DNA from: Elusimicrobiota bacterium
GTDB taxonomy: Bacteria; Elusimicrobiota; Elusimicrobia; UBA1565; UBA9628
NCBI GenBank assembly: GCA_023249695.1
Contig: JAHFCD010000101.1
Span: 1 to 7,502, forward strand
DNA: 7,502 bases
Reading direction: 5' to 3'
The number at the start of each line of letters is the position of its first letter. The first letter of the stretch is position 1. Below the pieces are notes generated by a model. It saw only the letters and a program-made list of their open reading frames with translations, was not told the DNA's origin and made no database searches. Positions 1 through 4,685 of the stretch are shown here, in pieces. The translations under genes were made by a program, and so were the position numbers.

Positions 1-1420
1 GCAGCGCGTCGATCCAAACGATCTGCGCGGGAAGCTTGTACGCCTCGAGCCGGGCGCGCAGCCAATCGGAGAGCTCGCGGTCGCCGGGCTTGGCGCGCGG
101 TCCCGGGGCCGGGACGAGGAACACCTTGACTCGTTCCCCCGTCAAGCCCGCGGGGTCCGGCACCCCGACGCAGGCGCAGTCGGCGACGGCGGGATGCTCC
201 CGCAAGAGGTTCTCGATCTCGGCGGGCGCGACCTTCAGGCCGCCCACGTTGATCAGCTCCTCCGGGCGGCCTTTTAAAAACAGATAGCCCTCGGCGTCGA
301 GACAGCCGAGGTCGTTCGCGGCGTACCAGCCGCCCTCGAGGGCCTCGCGCGTGCGGGCCGAATCCTCCCAGTACTCCTTCATGACGCTCTCGCCGCGGAC
401 GCGGACGCGCCCGACCACGCCGTCGGGAACGCGCGCACCGAGCTCGTCGACGATCCGAATCTCGACGCCCGGGACGGGCCGGCCGACGGACGCCGCCTTG
501 CCGGGGGCGCGCTGAAGCTCCACGAACGCGATCGACGAGGTCGTCTCGGTCATCCCATAGGCGTTGAACAGGCGCGTCTCGGGAAGGAGGGCGCGCAGGC
601 GGGCGGCGTGCGCCGCGGGCAGCGGCGCGGTGGCGCTTTCGATGTACTTGAGGCGGCTCCGGTAGGCCCCGAGCTCGTCTCCCGAGAGCTCGAGGAGCGC
701 GGCGAACCCGTACGGCACGCAACACAGGCTGGTGCCCCCGCCCTCGTCGAATCCCCTGAAGACGTCTCCGGGCGCGAGGAAGCCGTCCACGAGGATCACC
801 GTCCCGCCTCCGAGCAAAGTGGCGCGCAGGCGGCACAGCCCGTAGCCGTGGCTCAGCGGCAGGGGCAGCACGAGGCGATCCCCGGCCGAAGGCCCGACGA
901 CGGACGCCCGTCCCGCGGCGAACGCCACGATATTCCGGTGCGTCTGCACGACCCCTTTCGGACGCCCGGTGGTGCCGCCCGTGAAGAGGATGTCCGCCGC
1001 CTCGTCGAGCCCCGTCTCCGCCGCCTCGAACGCGCCCGCGCCGCCGCCGGCGAGCGCCTCCATCGGCTCGGCCGGACAGCCGGGCTCAGCGGGGGTTTCG
1101 ACGCAGGCGAGCCGGGCGCGCGTCAGGCTCACGATGTCCGCGAGCGCGGGGCCGGGGATCCCCCAATCGACGGGCACGGCGATCGCGCCGAGCGCGTGGC
1201 AGGCGAGGTAGCCGTAGACGAAGTCCGGGCGGCGGTTGCGCGCCGCCAGCACGACGCGGTCGCCGCGGCGCACGCCTTGGCCGGCCAGGAATCGCGCGGC
1301 GGCGATGGTCCCGGCCTTCAGCGCGCCGTAGGCGACGCGCTGCGTCCCGCACGCCAGGGCCTCGCGCTCGGGCGCCAGGGCCGCCGTCTCGAAGACCCGG
1401 CGGACGATCGGCGCCGGCAT
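1..1420 (-). CDS. ANL-superfamily adenylate-forming ligase (acyl/aryl-CoA ligase-like), 3' end cut by window edge
   Basis: Enzymes of this family activate a carboxylate with ATP to an acyl-adenylate and pass it to CoA or a carrier-protein thiol, normally in the cytosol. 473 residues are visible from ATG at 1420. The ATP-binding core ILFTGGTTGRPKGV lies at residues 145-158 (G replaces the common S in TSGTTG). The A5 motif NAYGMTETT is at 286-294, the A7 region around NDLG at 369-372, and the hinge/A8 region GRPEELINVGG at 384-394. The visible part ends at YKLPAQIVWIDAL, just before the place where the family has PRTxxGK with the catalytic lysine, so the cut is the window edge and not a truncation. 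The start sits 1 nt after the stop of the phosphoesterase gene (TGAGATG) with no clear Shine-Dalgarno, suggesting translational re-initiation within one operon. The substrate cannot be read from sequence; fatty acid, aromatic acid or acyl-carrier loading are all possible. Confidence 0.93.
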   Translation of the reverse strand, partial: MPAPIVRRVFETAALAPEREALACGTQRVAYGALKAGTIAAARFLAGQGVRRGDRVVLAARNRRPDFVYGYLACHALGAIAVPVDWGIPGPALADIVSLTRARLACVETPAEPGCPAEPMEALAGGGAGAFEAAETGLDEAADILFTGGTTGRPKGVVQTHRNIVAFAAGRASVVGPSAGDRLVLPLPLSHGYGLCRLRATLLGGGTVILVDGFLAPGDVFRGFDEGGGTSLCCVPYGFAALLELSGDELGAYRSRLKYIESATAPLPAAHAARLRALLPETRLFNAYGMTETTSSIAFVELQRAPGKAASVGRPVPGVEIRIVDELGARVPDGVVGRVRVRGESVMKEYWEDSARTREALEGGWYAANDLGCLDAEGYLFLKGRPEELINVGGLKVAPAEIENLLREHPAVADCACVGVPDPAGLTGERVKVFLVPAPGPRAKPGDRELSDWLRARLEAYKLPAQIVWIDAL

Positions 1421-1421
1421 C

Positions 1422-2459
1422 TCAGGCGCCGCGAAAAGGGCGGCGGCGGTCTATCGCGTTCAAGCCCTGATGGGCGAGGAAGTCGGTCACGATCTTCTCT
1501 TCCGCGTCGCGCCACGCGCTCTCCGCGGCGTCCGCGCCGATCTCGAGGGAACCGCCGGCGATCATCCCGTGCCCCCCGCCGCGATTGCCGCCGCCGAGCA
1601 GGCGCTTGAGCAGGCGCCCCGCGCCCGCCCCGGGATCGTTGGCGCGCAGGGACACGTGCAGGCGGCCCTGGTAGCGGGCCGTCACGATGGACCACTGCAT
1701 CTTCTCCAGCGTCAGGAGGAAGTCGGCCATCTGCGCGACGCGGTCGGGCGTGTTGACCTCGCCCAGGTTCGCGCCGACGACCCGTCCGGCCACGAAGGCC
1801 TCGCGCACGGCGTGGGCCAAGGTCATGAAGAACGCCTCGGAGCGCTGCGGATAGGAGATGCGCCACAGCGTCTTCATGTTCGCTTTCGGCCACAGGGCCT
1901 GATAGGCCTCCATGTCGCGCTTGGTCGCCTCGCGGCCCAGGTTCTGCGTCTCCGAGCCGATGCCGTAGACGATCGCGGTGGCCAGGCGGCCCGGGATGCG
2001 GACGCCGGCGGCCATGAGGGCCTCGACGAGGATGGTCGTCGTCGCCCCGACGCCCTCGTCGATGAGGGCCATGTCGGAGTGCGTGTCGGCGTGGCGCGGG
2101 TGATGATCCAGGATCAGATCCGGTGTGCGGCGCGGAGGGCAGCGGTTGTTCTTGAAGGGCGGCTGCGTGTCCACGAGGGCCAGGTGCGGGACGCCCGCGA
2201 GCTCGCCCTTGCGCAGCGGGCGCGCGGGCACCAGCAGGCGCTCGGCCATCATGCGGTTTTCCGCCCGGCCGATCATGCCGCCGTACACGATGCGCGTGCG
2301 GATCTTCCCCACGGTCTGCGCGAGATGGGCGAGCGCCCAGGCGCTCGCCAGCGCGTCGGGGTCGGGGTGGTCGTGGGTCAGGATCGTGAGCGGCGAAAGG
2401 GCTTTGCCCTTTTCTTTAAACAGCTTGACCAGGCGGCGCGCGTGGAAGCCGGGCTTCAT
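1422..2459 (-). CDS. DHH/DHHA1 family phosphoesterase (NrnA/GdpP-type catalytic module)
   Basis: This is a 345-residue soluble protein. DHH/DHHA1 proteins are Mn-dependent hydrolases of small RNAs, pAp, pApA or cyclic dinucleotides. Motif I (HPDPDALAS) gives H31, D33 and D35. Motif II gives D97 in ALVDTQ, and motif III is the DHH triad at 118-120 in LILDHH. Motif IV reads GIGSET, with E170 where the family usually has Asp. The C-terminal DHHA1 substrate-binding glycine loop GGGH...AGG is at 294-303. The start ATG at 2459 overlaps the cyclase stop in an ATGA, preceded by a GC-rich GGGGCGGG that could be a weak ribosome site. There are no membrane or PAS/GGDEF segments, so it is not full-length GdpP. 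Placement directly behind a diadenylate cyclase suggests c-di-AMP or pApA as substrate, but nano-RNA or pAp hydrolysis is equally allowed by the fold. Family assignment is firm; the substrate is inferred. Confidence 0.93.
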   Translation of the reverse strand: MKPGFHARRLVKLFKEKGKALSPLTILTHDHPDPDALASAWALAHLAQTVGKIRTRIVYGGMIGRAENRMMAERLLVPARPLRKGELAGVPHLALVDTQPPFKNNRCPPRRTPDLILDHHPRHADTHSDMALIDEGVGATTTILVEALMAAGVRIPGRLATAIVYGIGSETQNLGREATKRDMEAYQALWPKANMKTLWRISYPQRSEAFFMTLAHAVREAFVAGRVVGANLGEVNTPDRVAQMADFLLTLEKMQWSIVTARYQGRLHVSLRANDPGAGAGRLLKRLLGGGNRGGGHGMIAGGSLEIGADAAESAWRDAEEKIVTDFLAHQGLNAIDRRRPFRGA

Positions 2460-3337
2460 CGTCCCGCCCCGAAGCCGACGAAGAACACCCAGAGCAGGAT
2501 CGAGACCACGGTCGCGGTCGCCTTCTCGCGCATGTTGTCGGTCAGGAAGTGATAGATCTGATTTTGCGGCGTCTTGGGCAGATGCTTGGTCAGGAAGATC
2601 TCGATGCCGTCCTGCAGCTCCTCGAGGTCCTTGACCGCCACCAGGTCGCCGCGCAGGGAGAAGGAGATCTTCCCGGTTTCCTCGCTGACGACGAGGCACA
2701 TCGCGTCGCAGCGCTCGGACAAGCCGAGGGCCGCCGAATGGCGCGTGCCGAGGTTGGTGATCTTGGAAAAATCCTTCGACAGCGGGAGCTGGACGCCGAA
2801 GCGCGACACGCGCCCCTCCTCGACGATGAACGCGCCGTCGTGGCCGAGGGAGTGCGAATCGAAGATGCTCTTGATGAGAGCCTCCGACAGGTCCCCGTTC
2901 AGGTCCCACCCGCCCTCGACGTGGCGGTCGAGCGGATCGAGGCCGCGCAGGACGACGAGCGCGCCGATGTTCTCGCGCGCGAGGTCGCCCAGGGAGCTCA
3001 CGAGAATCTCGACCTGCCGGTGGGTCGGCGCGGTCTTGAGCACGCCGCCGGTGAGGCTCCAGACCGCGATGCGCTCGAACATCGAGCGGATCTCCTCCTG
3101 GAAGATGACGATCACCGCGACGATGAACACGGCGAAGAAGCCTTGGAAGAGGCGGACGGTCATGTACATGCCCGCGACGAACGCCACGGTGTACACCACG
3201 ACCAGCAGGAGGAGCCCGAGAGCCACGAACGCGGCCTTGGTCCGCTTGAACCACAGCAGGAGGCCGTACACGAGCGTGCCCACCAGGAGCATGTCCATGA
3301 CGTCGGCGATGGCGAGAGGTTTGAAGCCGGGAGGCAT
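2456..3337 (-). CDS. cdaA: CdaA-type membrane diadenylate cyclase with extra C-terminal transmembrane helix
   Basis: It is predicted to condense two ATP into c-di-AMP at the inner face of the membrane. From ATG at 3337 it has 293 residues. Three N-terminal helices (about 15-30, 36-56, 62-79) lead into IFQEEIRSMFERI (78-90), the usual CdaA linker. The DisA_N domain follows with GALVVLR (125-131), HDGAFI (166-171), GTRHSAALG (197-205) and VVSEETG (216-222). DGA is intact, but the canonical RHR reads RHS. Family members usually stop soon after the cyclase domain. Here residues 262-293 (YHFLTDNMREKA, then a hydrophobic helix ending FFVGFGAGR) resemble the N-terminal helix of YbbR/CdaR. An in-frame ATG at 3400 would add 21 unconserved residues; 3337 is chosen because a promoter-like TATACT lies between the two starts. 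It is the first gene of an operon with the DHH phosphoesterase. cdaR and glmM, its usual partners, are absent from the window. Confidence 0.92.
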   Translation of the reverse strand: MPPGFKPLAIADVMDMLLVGTLVYGLLLWFKRTKAAFVALGLLLLVVVYTVAFVAGMYMTVRLFQGFFAVFIVAVIVIFQEEIRSMFERIAVWSLTGGVLKTAPTHRQVEILVSSLGDLARENIGALVVLRGLDPLDRHVEGGWDLNGDLSEALIKSIFDSHSLGHDGAFIVEEGRVSRFGVQLPLSKDFSKITNLGTRHSAALGLSERCDAMCLVVSEETGKISFSLRGDLVAVKDLEELQDGIEIFLTKHLPKTPQNQIYHFLTDNMREKATATVVSILLWVFFVGFGAGR

Positions 3338-3347
3338 GAGCGGCGTC

Positions 3348-3376
3348 AGTATAGCGGAAGAAACGCTTCCTAGCCA
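3348..3376 (-). promoter_or_regulatory. Putative sigma-70-type promoter of the cdaA operon
   Basis: On the minus strand, TATACT (3353-3348, 5 of 6 to TATAAT) is preceded after 17 bp by TGGCTA (3376-3371, only 3 of 6 to TTGACA). The expected transcription start lies about 4 nt before the ATG at 3337, so the message would be almost leaderless, in keeping with the lack of any Shine-Dalgarno there. The spacer contains GGAAG-N5-CTTCC (3356-3370), so a bound regulator would sit between the -10 and -35 boxes. The -35 box is weak, which fits a regulated promoter but also weakens the call. Confidence 0.45.
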
Positions 3377-3425
3377 GACCCTCGCACGAGCTCGCGTCAT
3401 CGCGTCCGGGCGAGCCGACCCCCGG

Positions 3426-3445
3426 CGCTTCCAACGTTGGAAGCG
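3426..3445. promoter_or_regulatory. Perfect 20-bp palindrome, possible operator upstream of cdaA
   Basis: CGCTTCCAACGTTGGAAGCG is identical to its own reverse complement over all 20 bases. It lies in the intergenic gap between the 106-residue membrane protein gene and cdaA, 50 bp upstream of the putative -35 box. The half-site CGCTTCC recurs at 3364-3370 inside the promoter spacer, 62 bp away. As RNA it could fold into an 8-bp stem with an ACGT loop, but no T-run follows on either strand, so an intrinsic terminator is unlikely. A dimeric regulator binding site is the better reading; the identity of the regulator is unknown. Confidence 0.5.
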
Positions 3446-3506
3446 ACGAGGCGAACTCTTTGGATCTTCTCGCGCGGACCTGCCGCGCGGGCGCCCGACG
3501 GACGCC

Positions 3507-3827
3507 CTACACCCGCATGTGGAGGGGCACGAACTCGAGCACCATGCCCCAGTACAGCGCCCAGAACATCAAGGTTTCCGCGCAGAACAGGCGCACGCAC
3601 GCGCGCATCGCGGTGCCGTCGGAGAGCGGTGAGTCGCTGCGTTCGAGCCCGTAGGCCATCCAGACGCACAGGAGGATCAGCGCGTGCAGAGGCGCGAACA
3701 GGAAGTAGGTCGCCGAGTACAGGAGCAGCACGGCGAGGCAATGCCGGACCTCGTTGAGGTTCGCCGCGCAGATGGCCAGGAGGTTGAGACCCCACACGCC
3801 GCCCAACGTCTTTTCGGATATGCTCAT
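3507..3827 (-). CDS. Small hydrophobic membrane protein of unknown function
   Basis: I do not recognise this 106-residue protein. It is strongly hydrophobic, with likely membrane segments at about 10-22, 30-45, 46-61 and 79-100, and short charged loops (LERSDSPLSDGTAMR at 61-75). The loop composition leaves the topology unclear. Five cysteines (20, 30, 54, 77, 82) sit in or beside membrane segments and are not spaced like a metal or heme motif. ATG at 3827 is the natural start: TACAAT ends 6 nt before it, and upstream sequence to the pilin gene shows no other good start. It appears to be a single-gene unit between the pilin-like gene and the cdaA operon, on the same strand. Coding status is supported by a membrane-protein-like composition that random GC-rich frames (Arg/Ala/Pro-rich) do not show. 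No function is proposed. Confidence 0.75.
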   Translation of the reverse strand: MSISEKTLGGVWGLNLLAICAANLNEVRHCLAVLLLYSATYFLFAPLHALILLCVWMAYGLERSDSPLSDGTAMRACVRLFCAETLMFWALYWGMVLEFVPLHMRV

Positions 3828-3833
3828 GCCTTT

Positions 3834-3839
3834 ATTGTA
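3834..3839 (-). promoter_or_regulatory. -10-like element for the 106-residue membrane protein gene
   Basis: TACAAT (5 of 6 to TATAAT) reads on the minus strand and ends 6 nt before the ATG at 3827. The expected transcription start would fall on or next to the start codon, implying a leaderless message. No convincing -35 hexamer is present at 16-18 bp. The AAAGG between the element and the ATG is only 1 nt from the start codon, too close for a normal Shine-Dalgarno. Confidence 0.4.
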
Positions 3840-3885
3840 GCGGCCCGGGAAGGCCGCCGCGACCCAACAAAAGGCGAACGAAAGG

Positions 3886-4053
3886 TTAAGGCATGGCGAG
3901 GACGATCGCGGCCTCGAGGAGCTTGGTGCCGATGTCGTCCAGCAGGGAGGTGCCGAACTTGGAGAGGAAGGTTCCCGTCAGCAGGACCATGCAGGTGACC
4001 GAGCACAGCAGAAGCATGTACTCGACGGTCGCTTGGCCGCGTCGGGATCTCAC
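3886..4053 (-). CDS. Small Flp/class III signal-peptide pilin-like protein
   Basis: This is a 55-residue protein starting at GTG (4053) and ending in TAA. The N-terminus MRSRRGQATVEYMLLL has a short basic leader, Gly6 as the predicted cleavage point, Gln at mature position 1 and Glu at mature position 5 (residue 11), followed by a continuous hydrophobic helix (about 13-30). This is the arrangement of type IVb/Flp and archaeal-type class III prepilins, which are cut by a TadV/FppA/PibD-like peptidase and assembled from the membrane. The mature protein would be about 49 residues, typical for Flp-type subunits. The C-terminal half contains a second, amphipathic stretch (LLDDIGTKLLEAAIVLAMP). It stands alone between nuoI and the membrane-protein gene, and no assembly ATPase or peptidase is visible. 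It could be a structural pilin, a pseudopilin or an unrelated class III exported peptide. Confidence 0.8.
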   Translation of the reverse strand: MRSRRGQATVEYMLLLCSVTCMVLLTGTFLSKFGTSLLDDIGTKLLEAAIVLAMP

Positions 4054-4059
4054 CCTCCC

Positions 4060-4065
4060 ACTGTA
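4060..4065 (-). promoter_or_regulatory. -10-like element for the pilin-like gene
   Basis: TACAGT (4 of 6 to TATAAT) on the minus strand ends 6 nt before the GTG at 4053, the same spacing as in the neighbouring membrane-protein gene. GGGAGG lies between it and the GTG but directly abuts the start codon, so it cannot serve as a standard ribosome site. No clear -35 box is seen. On its own it is weak; the support is the repeated geometry. Confidence 0.3.
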
Positions 4066-4118
4066 GTCGATCCGCCCCTCCCCCGCAAGGGCAAATCCGC
4101 CGGGGGCGCTTGTCGGCC

Positions 4119-4685
4119 TTACGGCTTCAGCGGATCGACGGCGCGCCCGACCTGGGACGGGAGCTTCGGCACGTCGCCGAGCAGCTCGGGCATGTTCCAG
4201 ATCATGTCCTTGCGGCTGTACGAGGACAGCTCAACCTCGTTGGCGTCCATGTGGATGGCGTCGACGGGGCAGGCCTCGACGCAGTAGCCGCAGAACACGC
4301 ACATGCCGAGGTCGATGTCGAAGGTCTTCGCGCGCTTCTCCACCGTCACGTCGGGGGCGTTCTCGGCGGTGATGCGGATGCACTTCGCGGGGCAGATCGT
4401 CTCGCACAGCAGGCAGGCGGTGCAGCGCGGGGCCCCGTCGTCGCGCTTGAGCAGGCGGTGGCGGGTGCGCGCGCGCTTGCCGAGCACGGCGGGGTCCTCG
4501 GGGTATTGGATCGTGACGGCGCCGGGAAGGAAGCCCTTCACGCCGAGCGCCTTCATCGAGTGACGGAACAGGTTCACGAACAGGTGCCGGAAGGTGATCG
4601 CCAGGCCGCGCCAGACCTCGAGGAGATAGATCTGCGTCGCGAAGGTGCGCTCGGGACGCTCGACGACGCGGACTTTTATCGCCAT
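4119..4685 (-). CDS. nuoI: NADH-quinone oxidoreductase subunit I (two [4Fe-4S] ferredoxin-like subunit)
   Basis: NuoI passes electrons through clusters N6a and N6b from the peripheral arm toward N2 and the quinone site of complex I, at the cytoplasmic membrane face. The 188-residue product has an N-terminal amphipathic region (about 20-48) and the family's usual WRGLAITFRH. Two ferredoxin motifs follow: C88-x2-C91-x2-C94-x3-C98-P and C129-x2-C132-x2-C135-x3-C139-P. The spacer IQYPEDPAVLGKRARTRHRL (59-78) is the usual path into the first cluster. ATG at 4685 is preferred over an ATG 12 bp upstream because MAIKVR follows a GGGTGGTG that can act as a ribosome site. The start overlaps the end of nuoH by 10 bp. 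It is the last visible nuo gene; the next gene is a pilin and not nuoJ. Length and cysteine spacing match the family, so the assignment is secure. Confidence 0.97.
   Translation of the reverse strand: MAIKVRVVERPERTFATQIYLLEVWRGLAITFRHLFVNLFRHSMKALGVKGFLPGAVTIQYPEDPAVLGKRARTRHRLLKRDDGAPRCTACLLCETICPAKCIRITAENAPDVTVEKRAKTFDIDLGMCVFCGYCVEACPVDAIHMDANEVELSSYSRKDMIWNMPELLGDVPKLPSQVGRAVDPLKP

Noticed and set aside
608..1609. Long plus-strand open frame of 333 codons opposite the ligase and phosphoesterase genes
   Set aside because: Its translation is Arg/Ala/Gly/Glu-rich without any motif and lies antisense to clear family members; it is a by-product of high GC codon bias.
1470..3373. Plus-strand open frames of 360 and 274 codons opposite the phosphoesterase and cyclase
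   Set aside because: Composition is typical of antisense frames (His/Arg/Ala/Glu-rich), with no recognisable domain, while the minus strand carries complete conserved proteins.
3338..3400. ATG at 3400 as start of cdaA (adds 21 residues)
   Set aside because: The added residues are basic and unlike CdaA N-termini, and a good -10 hexamer lies inside this stretch; the ATG at 3337 fits better.
2460..3434. Upstream in-frame extension of the phosphoesterase to 670 codons across the cyclase
   Set aside because: The extra part is an out-of-frame reading of cdaA, Arg/Pro-rich. Homology begins at the ATG at 2459, which forms the ATGA overlap.
3840..3860. GCGGC...GCCGC inverted repeat between the pilin-like gene and the membrane-protein gene as a terminator
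   Set aside because: The stem is only 5 bp, lacks a following T-tract and directly abuts the -10-like element; too weak to call.
4080..4106. GC-rich inverted repeat (6-bp arms CCCCCG/CGGGGG, 15-nt loop) after nuoI as an intrinsic terminator
   Set aside because: No T-run follows on the minus strand, and short G/C arms arise easily at this base composition.
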